Shown here piece by piece: positions 17,312 to 25,762 of a stretch of 64,000 nucleotides of DNA. The position numbers and the translations under genes were made by a program. Origin of the DNA: Pandoraea sputorum (GTDB lineage: Bacteria > Pseudomonadota > Gammaproteobacteria > Burkholderiales > Burkholderiaceae). Position 1 is the stretch's first letter; each line of letters begins with the position of its first letter. The stretch covers positions 1,240,001 through 1,304,000 of the forward strand of contig NZ_CP010431.2 of NCBI RefSeq assembly GCF_000814845.2, in the 5' to 3' direction. Under the pieces are notes generated by a model. That model saw only the letters and a program-made list of their open reading frames with translations. It searched no databases and was not told the origin of the DNA.

Positions 17312-17641
17312 ATGCAACAGGATCGTCATCACATGCTGCCCCGCATCGGGCATCACACGTCACGGGATGTCGAGGTGAATCGTGTGCGTGCATCGCCCCC
17401 GCCGACACCACCGAGATTGCCTTCACCGCACGTTCGATGTTGCCGCGTGATGCGAGGGGCGGCGCTGCTCGACGTCTTGTTCACGATGACCGCGCTCGTC
17501 GCCGGTGCGCAGGGCTTCGCTCACTGGCAAGCTGCGGGCGGCGTGTCGTCGGCCACAGGGGTTGTTGCGCACAACGTGGTCACAACCGCATTGCCGTCGC
17601 CAGCGGCGCAAGGTGTCATGGCTGTCGACCGTCTGCCATGA
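17312..17641 (+). CDS. Short PilV-like minor pilin
   Basis: 109 residues. ATG at 17312 has AAGGAG 7 nt upstream. A long basic leader of about 48 residues precedes a prepilin-like site MRG/AALLDVLFTMTALVAGAQGFAHWQ: Gly at -1, Asp in place of the usual Glu at +5, then a hydrophobic helix ending in a PilV-like HWQ. The mature part would be only about 60 residues, well short of typical PilV (about 150 or more), so it may be degenerate or minimal. It overlaps the next gene by ATGA and heads a four-gene minor-pilin set. The internal ATG at 17450 would give a standard two-residue leader but lacks an upstream ribosome site. Confidence 0.62.
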   Translation: MQQDRHHMLPRIGHHTSRDVEVNRVRASPPPTPPRLPSPHVRCCRVMRGAALLDVLFTMTALVAGAQGFAHWQAAGGVSSATGVVAHNVVTTALPSPAAQGVMAVDRLP

Positions 17642-18615
17642 CGACAGCGCCCATGATTTGTCGTCTACCGGCAGGCAAACGTCGCATGCACGGCTTCACC
17701 CTGCTCGAATGGGTGATCGCCATGCCGCTGGGGCTGCTGATCGTGATGGCGGCGACTGCGATCTATCTCGCGGGTATTCGATTGTGGCGCGTGCAGGCGG
17801 AGCGATACGAGGTGAATGAGCGTGCTGCCTTCGCGCTGAATCAACTCACGCGCGCTGTCGGCATGGCCGGATATCGAAATTGGGATCCGTTGGAAGGCCC
17901 GATCCTCAACGCAGATCGATCTGTTCAACCCGGGCTAGGCGATTGGCCTTCACTGCGAGCCAGTGCCGAATGCGCAGGCACGCTCGACACTTGCCCGAAG
18001 CGGGGCTGGCAGGGCAGCACGATGCTGGAGGTGCAGTATCACGGTGCGGGCTTCGGGGACGAAAATGGCAATGGCAACGGCGCGGTACAGAACTGTGGTG
18101 GGGCAAGCGTGAGAGCGCGAAGCGATGGCGACGACCGTAACGTCAGTGCCTTCTACATTGACAAAGGCGAAGACGGTGTCCCTTCGCTGTTCTGTCGGTA
18201 CGGCGACCGGGGATACAAGATCACGACGCTGAGTCCTGCGCAGGTGCTGGTGATTGGTGTCGAGGCGATGTATATCCGGCTGGGCGTGCGTGCTGGGGGA
18301 ACCGGGCCATTGCGATGGATGACGCCGGTGAAGAGCGCGCGACGCAAACCGCCAAGCGCACCCGCTGGGGCCGGTGGTTGGGAAAATGTGAGTGCCGTGG
18401 CATTTTCTCTCGTGTTGAGGGGGGCGCCGCGACGTGGAGGAAAGCTGCGTGCGGGCCGGACCGTCGAAGTCTTCGATGCGGCGTCCGGTGGTCGCGAGTA
18501 CAAGTGGCTGACCAATGCCGGTGACGTCCATTTGCATGTGTTCACGGTGGTGGCCTATCGGCGCAACGATGGCGGTATTCGCGAGGAGGCGAGATGGTTG
18601 GTGTCTTCATCGTGA
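17638..18615 (+). CDS. pilW: PilW-family minor pilin
   Basis: 325 residues. The type IV prepilin signal is clear: basic leader of 19 residues ending HG/FTLLEWVIAMPLGLLIVMAATAIYLAG, with Glu at +5. The long variable C-terminal region (LNQLTRAVGMAGYRNWD, ECAGTLDTCPKRGWQGS, FYIDKGEDGVPSLFCRYGD) follows the PilW pattern, including cysteines likely to form disulfides. PilW is part of the minor-pilin complex priming pilus assembly. It overlaps the PilV-like gene by 4 bp and the PilX-like gene by 22 bp. Start ATG at 17638 is fixed by the coupling. Confidence 0.85.
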   Translation: MTTAPMICRLPAGKRRMHGFTLLEWVIAMPLGLLIVMAATAIYLAGIRLWRVQAERYEVNERAAFALNQLTRAVGMAGYRNWDPLEGPILNADRSVQPGLGDWPSLRASAECAGTLDTCPKRGWQGSTMLEVQYHGAGFGDENGNGNGAVQNCGGASVRARSDGDDRNVSAFYIDKGEDGVPSLFCRYGDRGYKITTLSPAQVLVIGVEAMYIRLGVRAGGTGPLRWMTPVKSARRKPPSAPAGAGGWENVSAVAFSLVLRGAPRRGGKLRAGRTVEVFDAASGGREYKWLTNAGDVHLHVFTVVAYRRNDGGIREEARWLVSSS

Positions 18616-19235
18616 TGTGGCTCGCGGCCCTGATAGCGCTGGGGGTCTCAGGCATGCAGCATCGTGAACTGGCGACCCGCTTCATCGCATACACGAACGA
18701 TAGAGTGTTCGCCTTCGGCGCAGCGCATGACGCACTCAGGGCCGCACGCGAGCGATTGGTCGGCGGTGCACACGCCCCGGATATTGCCGTACCGTACGAG
18801 TTCGATGAAGGACCGCATGGTGTCATCGCTGCGCGCTATCGAGACGGAAGCCGCGAGCCCAATCAAATGGCGAACTGGGTTGGAATTGGATGGAACGATA
18901 CGCGCATCGTTTCTGTGAACAGTGCGCGGTACTTCATCGAACGAATCGCTTTCACCGAGTACTTGCCGGACGCGCACGCGGCGAAGGCAGCAAGACAGTC
19001 GCTCGTGCGCCGCTACCGCGTGAGCGCGATGGGATGCGGAAAATTGCCCGGGACGCGGGTCTTCCTGCAGGCGATATATGAGGTTCGCGCTTCTCGCGGA
19101 CGCACGGCTGGGGGAGGCGCTGCACCGATCTCATTCTCATCGCGCAGGTTGAACTGGCGCGAAGTCGCGACCTGGCACGACAACGCGATAACGACGCCGG
19201 TGCAGGGCGCCAGACGTGAGCATTGCGATGCGTGA
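18594..19235 (+). CDS. PilX-like minor pilin assembly protein
   Basis: 213 residues. ATG at 18594 follows GAGGAGG. The N-terminus MVGVFIVMWLAALIALGVSGMQHRELATRF resembles the hydrophobic helix of PilX proteins after the cleaved leader but lacks a leader peptidase motif of its own, so export needs explanation. Later YFIERIAF and VSAMGCGKLPGTRVFLQAIYEV match PilX-type segments. Its position between PilW and FimT-like genes, with overlaps of 22 and 20 bp, supports the call. Confidence 0.68.
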   Translation: MVGVFIVMWLAALIALGVSGMQHRELATRFIAYTNDRVFAFGAAHDALRAARERLVGGAHAPDIAVPYEFDEGPHGVIAARYRDGSREPNQMANWVGIGWNDTRIVSVNSARYFIERIAFTEYLPDAHAAKAARQSLVRRYRVSAMGCGKLPGTRVFLQAIYEVRASRGRTAGGGAAPISFSSRRLNWREVATWHDNAITTPVQGARREHCDA

Positions 19236-19806
19236 CTGGAGCAGCGTGTCACGGCGGCGCGATAGGTTCAATAGGTTCGATAGGTTCGATAGGCCCGAAG
19301 CGCGGTCGATGCGTGGCGTCACACTGATCGAGTGCCTTGTGGCGATGGCGGTGCTTGCGGTTGCGCTGTTTGCTGTCGCGCCGTCGATAGAGGCGGTGCG
19401 GCGTCGTGTGGCGGTGGAGACGACGGCCCGTGCATTTCTGGCGACGATGCAAGCGGCGCGCGCCGAGGCATTGGGGCGACATCGGCGTATCGCCATTGCG
19501 CCGCACGACGGAGTGAGTTTGAACAGCGGTTGGGTGACGTTTGTCGACGAGAACCGAAATCACCGGCTGGATGCGGGCGAGACGCTATTGGGGCGTCACG
19601 CGCCGCTGCCGTCGGGGGTGAGCATTGAGGCGAGGTGGGGCCTGTATTACACGCAAGGGCTGGCATTCGCCGAAAGTGGCTTCATCCGGACCGAGGCGCG
19701 CAAATGGTTGTCGGGCACGGTGCGCATCGCAGGGCATGATCGACGCATTTGCATCACCATCAATGCCTACGGCCGCGCACGTGTCGCAAAGCGTTGCAAT
19801 GCGTAG
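19216..19806 (+). CDS. GspH/FimT-family pseudopilin
   Basis: 196 residues from GTG at 19216; ATG at 19228 is an alternative. The prepilin signal MRG/VTLIECLVAMAVLAVALFAVAPSI has Gly-1 and Glu+5, after an unusually long leader of about 33 residues that contains a 9-bp tandem repeat encoding RFN-RFD-RFD-RPE. The C-terminal half matches the GspH domain (NSGWVTFVDENRNHRLDAGETLL, FAESGFIR, RICITINAYGRARV). It is the last gene of the cluster; pilE and pilY1 are not present. Confidence 0.82.
   Translation: MSIAMRDWSSVSRRRDRFNRFDRFDRPEARSMRGVTLIECLVAMAVLAVALFAVAPSIEAVRRRVAVETTARAFLATMQAARAEALGRHRRIAIAPHDGVSLNSGWVTFVDENRNHRLDAGETLLGRHAPLPSGVSIEARWGLYYTQGLAFAESGFIRTEARKWLSGTVRIAGHDRRICITINAYGRARVAKRCNA
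19262..19297 (+). repeat. Four 9-bp tandem repeats in the FimT-like leader
   Basis: ATAGGTTCA, ATAGGTTCG, ATAGGTTCG and ATAGGCCCG in direct succession. The period is a multiple of three, so copy changes would lengthen or shorten the leader without shifting frame. Confidence 0.85.
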
Positions 19807-19840
19807 GCGGCCGTATGGGCGAGAGGCGCGAATGCCGGTA

Positions 19841-20389
19841 TTACATCAGCGGTGGGGAACCGCGATCGTTGTCTTTGGCGGCTGAGGCTGGGGCTGAGGG
19901 TGTTGTCGCGGGATTCGTTGACGTCGCGGCATCTGTTGAAGCGTCGGCTTGTGTCGACGATCCTTTCGTCGATTCTTGCCAGAGCTTGATACCTTGCCAC
20001 GCCAGCACGCCGAGGCTGCCCCACGTGAGGCCGCGACGGGCGATGCGTCCGACAGGCGTGTGAGAGAGGCCCGTCAGCGCAATCGACGCCACCGAGCTGA
20101 CGAGCGGGTAGCGTTCGAGCAGACCGCCGAGCTTGAGGCCGGAGTTGGCGAGGCCACCGAGGCCGCCGAGGCCGGAGAAGCGGGCGAGCCCGCCGGGCAG
20201 CAGGTAGCGAACCCAGCGGAAATTGCGCAGACGCTCGCGCGTCACGTGCGATGCCTGAATCAGTTCGGCACGCTCGACGGCAATGCGTGTGAGCACGATT
20301 TCCTTGCGGATGGCGAGGAGCTCGTGACGGGAGCGTCGCGACTGACGCGGGCGACGCGGTCGTTGAGGATGGTTCTGTTCCAGCGGCAC
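19841..20389 (-). CDS. Hypothetical protein of the DUF883/holin-like gene set
   Basis: 182 residues from GTG at 20389, with AAGGAG 8 nt upstream, lying just inside the end of the preceding gene. The N-terminus is strongly basic (RPRRPRQSRRSRHELLAIRKEIVLTRIAVERAELIQA), followed by a Gly/Leu-rich region (GGLARFSGLGGLGGLANSGLKLGG), weakly hydrophobic segments and a disordered Ala/Ser/Thr tail. I do not recognise a domain with certainty. Genes of this type follow the phage-holin-family and DUF883 genes in many beta-proteobacteria, so it is likely membrane-associated, with an unknown role in envelope maintenance. Confidence 0.65.
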   Translation of the reverse strand: MPLEQNHPQRPRRPRQSRRSRHELLAIRKEIVLTRIAVERAELIQASHVTRERLRNFRWVRYLLPGGLARFSGLGGLGGLANSGLKLGGLLERYPLVSSVASIALTGLSHTPVGRIARRGLTWGSLGVLAWQGIKLWQESTKGSSTQADASTDAATSTNPATTPSAPASAAKDNDRGSPPLM

Positions 20390-20402
20390 GGGCGGGTCTC
20401 CT

Positions 20403-20786
20403 TCAGTCCGGACGCAGGGCGTCGCGGTCCTTTTCGAACTCGGCCAGCGTGGCTTCGAACGGCATCGGGGCATCGCGCAGAATGTTGCGGGCACGCATGG
20501 CGCACCAGCTCGCGAGCAAGAGATACACGGCGAAGATGCCGGTCATGGCCTGGAGGCGATAGGTGTCCCAGAAAATGACGATGACCAGCGCGGTCAGCGA
20601 CACGAGGGCGAGAACACCGAAGAGCATTGCGGCAAGACCGAGAAACGCAACGCCCATCAGGCGTTCCTTCTCTTCGGTCAATTCGATGCCGATGAGTTCG
20701 ATGCGCGACTGAAGGATCTCGAGCAACGCACCGGCGAGGCGCCGCAGCGAAGGCCGCGGCGGGGTCGTGCGATCATTGTCGGTCAT
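20403..20786 (-). CDS. Phage-holin-superfamily 3.6 / YqjE-like membrane protein
   Basis: 127 residues. After a charged N-terminal helix (LLEILQSRIELIGIELTEEKERL) come two hydrophobic segments, about 45-70 (GVAFLGLAAMLFGVLALVSLTALVIVIFW) and 78-96 (AMTGIFAVYLLLASWCAM). This is the YqjE/holin_3_6 layout. Such proteins are chromosomal, not phage lysis genes, and accompany a YqjD/ElaB-type (DUF883) ribosome- or membrane-associated protein, as here. The gene ends 13 bp before the next start. Confidence 0.82.
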   Translation of the reverse strand: MTDNDRTTPPRPSLRRLAGALLEILQSRIELIGIELTEEKERLMGVAFLGLAAMLFGVLALVSLTALVIVIFWDTYRLQAMTGIFAVYLLLASWCAMRARNILRDAPMPFEATLAEFEKDRDALRPD

Positions 20787-20903
20787 GGGCTGGACGGGGC
20801 GGCCCGCCTGACCCGTCGCACCGGTCAGGCAGGCTCCGCCTTTGGCAGAGTAGGCGAGAAAGTGACTTGTGCTGGTCGCGCTGATTGCGCGTATTCAGCG
20901 AGC

Positions 20904-21179
20904 TTACTTGCGGTTGAGCAGCAGGCCGATCACCACGCCGATACCGGCGGCGATGCCCACGGCTTGCCACGGATGATCGTGCACGTAGTCGTCAGTTGCG
21001 CGAGCGGCCTTCTTGCTCTTCTCAACCACGACGACCTGAACGTCCGAGGCCTTTTCCTTAGCTTGCTTGAGCAGGGTGAGGGCCTTGTCGCTCAGTTCGG
21101 AAGCACGCTCACCGGTCGTGTTGGCGGCTTGCTTGAGCAGGTCTTCGGCGTCGGCCAGTACGGATTTGATATCGGTCAT
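20904..21179 (-). CDS. DUF883 (ElaB/YqjD-family) membrane-anchored protein
   Basis: 91 residues from ATG at 21179 with AAGGAG 6 nt upstream; an upstream in-frame start is less supported. An amphipathic N-terminal helix (MTDIKSVLADAEDLLKQAANTTGERASELSDKALTLLKQAKEKA) leads to a C-terminal DDYVHDHPWQAVGIAAGIGVVIGLLLNRK, the hallmark of DUF883 proteins. In E. coli YqjD/ElaB the tail inserts in the inner membrane and the protein can bind ribosomes in stationary phase. It is first in a leftward set with the holin-like and hypothetical genes. Confidence 0.92.
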   Translation of the reverse strand: MTDIKSVLADAEDLLKQAANTTGERASELSDKALTLLKQAKEKASDVQVVVVEKSKKAARATDDYVHDHPWQAVGIAAGIGVVIGLLLNRK

Positions 21180-21427
21180 GAACTTCTCCTTGTTGATATG
21201 CACTTGCGACATAGTCGTTACCCGTTTCTGGGAGGAAAATGCGGGAGGATGTGCGGCTGATATGGGGGTTATCGTACCGCTTTCAACGCGTCGTTGCCAG
21301 AAAACAACAGACGGGCCGCGGTATATTTCCAGAAATCATTTGGAACAAATTTTTTATTCGTTCTGACTAAGCTTAGCATCCTTTAGTCTTGATCCCACTG
21401 AGTGAAAGGTTCTCAAGGAGACCGTAA

Positions 21428-22066
21428 ATGACATTGCGTTTGGGTGATATCGCTCCCGACTTCGAGCAGGATTCGTCGATCGGCACGATCAAGTTTCACG
21501 AATACCTCGGCGATGGCTGGGGTGTCCTTTTCTCGCATCCGGCTGACTACACGCCGGTGTGCACGACCGAACTGGGTCTGACTGCAAAACTCAAGGGCGA
21601 GTTCGAAAAACGTAACGTGAAAGCCATCGCCTTGTCGGTAGACGATGCGGAGTCGCACAAGGGCTGGATCAACGACATCAACGAAACGCAGAACACCACG
21701 GTCAATTTCCCGATCCTGGCAGACGGCGATCGCAAGGTTTCGCAGCTGTACGACATGATTCACCCGAACGCCAGCGAAACCGTGACGGTGCGCTCGCTGT
21801 TCGTGATCGATCCGAAGAAGAAGGTGCGTCTGATCATCACGTATCCGGCAAGCACGGGTCGCAACTTCGACGAAATTCTTCGCGTCATCGATTCGCTGCA
21901 ACTGACCGACAATTACTCGGTCGCCACGCCGGGCAACTGGAAGGATGGCGAAGATGTGGTGATCGTGCCGTCGCTCAAGGACGAAGCTGTGCTGAAGGAG
22001 AAATTCCCGAAGGGCTACAAGGCCGTGCGTCCGTATCTGCGCCTCACGCCGCAGCCGAACAAGTAA
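21428..22066 (+). CDS. 1-Cys peroxiredoxin (Prx6 type)
   Basis: 212 residues; ATG follows CAAGGAGACCGTAA. The active-site motif is SHPADYTPVCTTE with peroxidatic Cys45, and it is the only cysteine in the protein, so this is a 1-Cys enzyme. The C-terminal Prx6 extension is present (IDSLQLTDNYSVATPGNWKDGEDVVIVPSL). It reduces H2O2 and organic peroxides in the cytosol using an external thiol. It is monocistronic and followed by a near-perfect terminator. Confidence 0.94.
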   Translation: MTLRLGDIAPDFEQDSSIGTIKFHEYLGDGWGVLFSHPADYTPVCTTELGLTAKLKGEFEKRNVKAIALSVDDAESHKGWINDINETQNTTVNFPILADGDRKVSQLYDMIHPNASETVTVRSLFVIDPKKKVRLIITYPASTGRNFDEILRVIDSLQLTDNYSVATPGNWKDGEDVVIVPSLKDEAVLKEKFPKGYKAVRPYLRLTPQPNK

Positions 22067-22132
22067 TCGATGGGTGATGGAGGTGCGGTTGCATGAATAT
22101 GCGCCGCAGATGCCGCAGCAAGAAGCAAAAAA

Positions 22133-22159
22133 AGCCAGCTCGAAAGAGCTGGCTTTTTT
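22133..22159. terminator. Bidirectional terminator between peroxiredoxin gene and gcdH
   Basis: 9-bp stem AGCCAGCTC (22133-22141) / GAGCTGGCT (22146-22154) with a GAAA tetraloop, preceded by an A-run and followed by six T. It serves the + strand gene and possibly gcdH, which ends at 22286 on the minus strand. Confidence 0.93.
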
Positions 22160-22285
22160 GTTGGGTACGCGCCGTCGCTCGTTGGATTGACGGCCCGCGA
22201 CATGCGGCTCGAGAAACGACGCGTACCTAACAACATTGCAAAGAAGTGGGCGCGATCTCGCGCCCACTTCTCAAACTTCCGGGAA

Positions 22286-23479
22286 TCAGAAGAACGCCTG
22301 AATACCCGTTTGCGCGCGACCCAGAATCAGGGCGTGGATGTCGTGCGTGCCTTCGTAGGTGTTGACCACTTCGAGGTTCACGAGATGGCGGGCGATGCCG
22401 AACTCGTCGGAGATGCCGTTACCGCCGAGCATGTCGCGGGCCAGACGCGCCACGTCGAGTGCCTTGCCGCACGAGTTGCGCTTCATGATCGAGGTGATTT
22501 CGACCGCCGCCGTGCCTTCGTCCTTCATTCGACCCAGACGCAGGCAGCCTTGCAGGCCTAGGGTGATCTCCGTCTGCATGTCGGCCAGCTTCTTCTGAAT
22601 CAGCTGATTGGCGGCGAGCGGGCGACCGAACTGCTGACGATCGAGCACGTACTGGCGTGCCATGTGCCAGCAGAATTCGGCGGCGCCCAGTGCGCCCCAG
22701 GCGATGCCGTAGCGCGCCGAGTTCAGGCACGTGAACGGCCCCTTCAGACCGGAGACGCCCGGCATCAGATTCTCTTCCGGCACGAAGACCTGATCCATCA
22801 CGATCTCGCCCGTGATGGATGCACGCAGGCCGACCTTGCCATGAATCGCGGGGGCCGACAGACCCTTCCAGTCTTTTTCCAGAATGAAGCCGCGAATCTT
22901 CTCTTCGCCGTTTTCGTCGGCGAGCTTGCCCCAGACGACGAAGACGTCGGCGATGGGCGAATTCGTGATCCACATCTTGCTGCCGCTCAGTTCGTAACCA
23001 CCGGCGACCTTCTTGGCGCGGGTGGTCATGCCAGCCGGGTCCGAACCGTGGTTCGGCTCGGTCAGGCCGAAGCAGCCGATCCATTCGCCGCTGGCGAGCT
23101 TCGGCAGGTACTTCTGCTTCTGCGCTTCGCTGCCAAACTCATAGATCGGGACCATGACGAGCGACGACTGCACGGACATCATCGAGCGATAGCCCGAATC
23201 CACGCGCTCGACCTCGCGGGCGATCAGGCCGTAGGCCACATAGTTCAGACCGGGGCCGCCGTATTGTTCGGGGATCGTCGGGCCGAGCAGGCCGATCTCG
23301 CCCATTTCGCGAAAGATCGATGCATCGGTGCGCTCGTGACGGAACGCTTCGAGCACGCGCGGTGCGAGCTTGTCGTTCGCATACGCGGCGGCCGCGTCGC
23401 GAATCATGCGTTCGTCGGTGGTGAGCTGCGCGTCGAGCAACAGCGGATCTTCCCAGTGAAACTGTGCATTGCCTGCCAT
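22286..23479 (-). CDS. gcdH: Glutaryl-CoA dehydrogenase
   Basis: 397 residues from ATG at 23479 with GGAGGAG upstream. The N-terminus [24 protein letters not shown], then [38 protein letters not shown] and [17 protein letters not shown], match GcdH closely. The catalytic Glu lies in [20 protein letters not shown] near the C-terminus. The FAD enzyme oxidises and decarboxylates glutaryl-CoA to crotonyl-CoA in lysine and tryptophan breakdown. It is divergent from an IclR regulator, with a 17-bp palindrome between them. Confidence 0.95.
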   Translation of the reverse strand: MAGNAQFHWEDPLLLDAQLTTDERMIRDAAAAYANDKLAPRVLEAFRHERTDASIFREMGEIGLLGPTIPEQYGGPGLNYVAYGLIAREVERVDSGYRSMMSVQSSLVMVPIYEFGSEAQKQKYLPKLASGEWIGCFGLTEPNHGSDPAGMTTRAKKVAGGYELSGSKMWITNSPIADVFVVWGKLADENGEEKIRGFILEKDWKGLSAPAIHGKVGLRASITGEIVMDQVFVPEENLMPGVSGLKGPFTCLNSARYGIAWGALGAAEFCWHMARQYVLDRQQFGRPLAANQLIQKKLADMQTEITLGLQGCLRLGRMKDEGTAAVEITSIMKRNSCGKALDVARLARDMLGGNGISDEFGIARHLVNLEVVNTYEGTHDIHALILGRAQTGIQAFF

Positions 23480-23509
23480 GACCCATCTCCTCCAATCAAC
23501 TTGACGAAA

Positions 23510-23526
23510 GTTCCGCAATGCGGAAC
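23510..23526. promoter_or_regulatory. 17-bp palindromic operator candidate for the IclR regulator
   Basis: GTTCCGCA-A-TGCGGAAC is a perfect 8-bp inverted repeat about one centre base, 31 bp upstream of the gcdH start and within the divergent gcdH/iclR gap. Its size and symmetry fit IclR-family sites. Confidence 0.75.
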
Positions 23527-23652
23527 AATGTTCTGAAATCGAAGTTAGTTTAACACTAAAATTTTTCGCCGGGCAACGGCCAGTGCATGCACTGGCCGAA
23601 TCTGTTTGCCCGGTGTGTTCAATTTGGCTGCGAAGTCGATGCGGAGTGCGCG

Positions 23653-24501
23653 ATGGCTGTGATCAAAACGTCCCTGTCTGCCCTTACCGGTGCGCCGGCT
23701 CATGGTGTGTCGCCGTCGCACGACGAGCGCAAGTTCGTTACGGCGCTTGCGCGCGGCCTCGAACTGCTGCGCGCCTTCGGCCCGGACGACATGTTGCTCG
23801 GCAACCGCGATTTCGCGGCGCGCACGGGCTTGCCGAAAGCGACGGTAAGCCGCCTGGCCTACACCCTCACCGAACTCGGCTACCTGCGTTACGACGTCGA
23901 TCTGGGCAAATATGCGCTGGACGCGGGCGTACTGGCCCTCGGCTATGCTTTCCTGAACGGTACTGACATGCTGACGCTGGCGCGTCCTCACATGCGCGCG
24001 CTTGCCAAAGAAATGGGGTGTTCGATCTCCCTGGGCTGTCGCGAGGGCGTGGACATGATGTATCTGGAGACGATTCGCAGCGACTCCGCACATCTCACGC
24101 TGGGTCTGACGGCGGGCTCTCGTCTATCGATGCTGACCAGTTCGATGGGGCGCGTCTACCTCGCGGCCATGACGCCGACCGAGCGCGAGACGATGCTCTC
24201 GGATCTGCACGATGCCTACGACGCCAATCCCGCCGCACTGCGCAATGTCGGCTGGGAAGCACTGCAATCGGGCGTCGATAAAGGGATCGAATCGTACAAA
24301 CGGGAAGGGCTCTGTTACTCGTTTCGCGAGTGGCATGAAGGCGTCAACGCCGTCGCCGTGCCGCTTCGTGACATCCGGCAGAACCGTTGGCTCGCGATCA
24401 GTTGCAGCGGGCCGTCTTCTTCGATTCCGGATTCGGTGTTTCGGGATGAGATCGGACCCCGATTGAAACAGTTGGCCGCTCGTCTTAGCGGAAACGCTTA
24501 A
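23653..24501 (+). CDS. IclR-family regulator, likely controlling gcdH
   Basis: 282 residues if started at ATG 23653; an in-frame ATG at 23587 would add 22 residues and overlap likely promoter sequence. The winged helix lies at about residues 27-85 ([36 protein letters not shown]). The C-terminal effector domain has [28 protein letters not shown] and NAVAVPLRD. It is divergent from gcdH, the common arrangement for glutarate/glutaryl-CoA regulators. The effector is not known. Confidence 0.86.
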   Translation: MAVIKTSLSALTGAPAHGVSPSHDERKFVTALARGLELLRAFGPDDMLLGNRDFAARTGLPKATVSRLAYTLTELGYLRYDVDLGKYALDAGVLALGYAFLNGTDMLTLARPHMRALAKEMGCSISLGCREGVDMMYLETIRSDSAHLTLGLTAGSRLSMLTSSMGRVYLAAMTPTERETMLSDLHDAYDANPAALRNVGWEALQSGVDKGIESYKREGLCYSFREWHEGVNAVAVPLRDIRQNRWLAISCSGPSSSIPDSVFRDEIGPRLKQLAARLSGNA

Positions 24502-24514
24502 TCGGTCTGTGGTC

Positions 24515-24586
24515 AATCGGGTCGGGTGTCGCCCGCGGCGCTCCACTACCTTTTAAGTCGCACCGCGGGCGACACCCAACCCGATT
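24515..24586. terminator. 24-bp inverted repeat between convergent iclR and kynA
   Basis: Left arm 24515-24538 (begins AATCGGGTCGGGTG) pairs with 24563-24586 over 24 positions with a single C/A mismatch; the loop is 24 nt and contains TTTTAAG. It starts 13 bp after the iclR stop, so a terminator role is likely, but the stem is far longer than usual. Confidence 0.65.
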
Positions 24587-24664
24587 CGTCACCGTCATCG
24601 TTGCGATGACACCGAACGTTCGACAACCGCGCCGGGTATGCGGACATCCGATGGCGGTGATTGT

Positions 24665-24772
24665 CCGGCCCCTGACGTAGCGACTTGAAAGGTCTTGGAG
24701 CGGAGTCAGGGGCCGGGCAAGCGCCGCTGCCCCGGGTAGGGGACGAGGGCGCTAACCGCGTCTATACGACGG
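24665..24772. other. Multi-hairpin intergenic segment, possible structured RNA
   Basis: Three consecutive stems: CCGGCCCCTGAC (24665-24676) with 24705-24716, a perfect 12 bp around a 28-nt loop; AGCGCC (24720-24725) with GGCGCT (24748-24753), enclosing CCCC/GGGG; and a short AACCG / CGGTT pair to about 24772. It lies beyond the kynA stop (24796) in the convergent gap. I match it to no known RNA family. It could be a 3' UTR structure or decayed repeat. Confidence 0.45.
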
Positions 24773-24795
24773 TTCTTACTGCACGTTCCAAAAAC

Positions 24796-25746
24796 TCACA
24801 GCAACGTCCGCACGTGCCAAAGCTCCGGGAACAACACCACGTCGAGCATCTTGCGCAGGTACGGCGCACCATTCGTGCCGCCGGTCCCTTGCTTGAAGCC
24901 GATGATGCGCTCGACCGTCGTCACGTGACGGAAGCGCCACTGACGGAAAGCATCCTCGAGATCGACCAGTTCTTCGGCCATCTCGTATAGCTCCCAGTGT
25001 TGCGACGGATTGCGATAGACCTCAAGCCATGCCGCTTCGACGGTCGTGTCGTGCGGCGTTGGCTTCGTCCAATCGCGCTCCAGACGCTCCGGCGCAATCG
25101 CAAAGCCGCGACGTGCGAGCAGACGCACCACTTCGTCATAGAACGACGGTGCGTTGAGCGCAGCTTCGACCTGCTGATACAGATCCGGGCGATGCGAATG
25201 CGGCCCGAGCATCGCCGCATTCTTGTTGCCGAGCATGAACTCCAGAATGCGGTACTGATACGACTGGAAGCCCGACGAGCTACCCAGCGACGGACGCATC
25301 GACGAATACTCCGACGGCGTCATCGTTGCCAGCACGCTCCACGCCTGCACCAACTGCTCGAGAATGCGTGACACGCGCGCCAGCATCTTGAACGCTGGCG
25401 GCAGTTCGTCGTTATGAACGGCCGCGCGCGCTGCCTGCAACTCGTACAGCGCGAGCTTCATCCACAGTTCACTTGTCTGATGCTGAATGATGAACAGCAT
25501 CTCGTTGTGATCCGTCGAGCGCGGATGCTGTGCATTCAGAATCGGATCGAGCGACAGGTAGTCGCCATAGCTCATGCTCTTCGAGAAATCGAGCTGCGCG
25601 TCGTGCCACTGCGTGGCGTTGGCAGACGTGCTGGCGGGCGTCGACGACGCACCGCCACTCGCTTCGCTTCCATGCCCGAACGGGCACCCGCCCTGAGCGG
25701 GCGAGTCGGATGTCGGCGTCGTGGCCTTGGGGGACGGCTTGGTCAT
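24796..25746 (-). CDS. kynA: Tryptophan 2,3-dioxygenase
   Basis: 316 residues; GAGGAG lies 8 nt before the ATG. After a disordered Ser/Thr/Ala-rich N-terminus (about 45 residues) come the TDO motifs [42 protein letters not shown] (haem and substrate contacts), [24 protein letters not shown], and the C-terminal haem-ligand region [29 protein letters not shown]. It cleaves L-tryptophan to N-formylkynurenine, the first step of the kynurenine route. It is the last gene of kynBUA, 16 bp after kynU. Confidence 0.97.
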   Translation of the reverse strand: MTKPSPKATTPTSDSPAQGGCPFGHGSEASGGASSTPASTSANATQWHDAQLDFSKSMSYGDYLSLDPILNAQHPRSTDHNEMLFIIQHQTSELWMKLALYELQAARAAVHNDELPPAFKMLARVSRILEQLVQAWSVLATMTPSEYSSMRPSLGSSSGFQSYQYRILEFMLGNKNAAMLGPHSHRPDLYQQVEAALNAPSFYDEVVRLLARRGFAIAPERLERDWTKPTPHDTTVEAAWLEVYRNPSQHWELYEMAEELVDLEDAFRQWRFRHVTTVERIIGFKQGTGGTNGAPYLRKMLDVVLFPELWHVRTLL

Positions 25747-25762
25747 GCTGACGACTCCTCGC

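Noticed and set aside
20403..20786. Holin-like protein as evidence of a prophage
   Set aside because: It belongs to the chromosomal YqjE-type set with DUF883; no integrase, capsid, tail or lysis genes are near.
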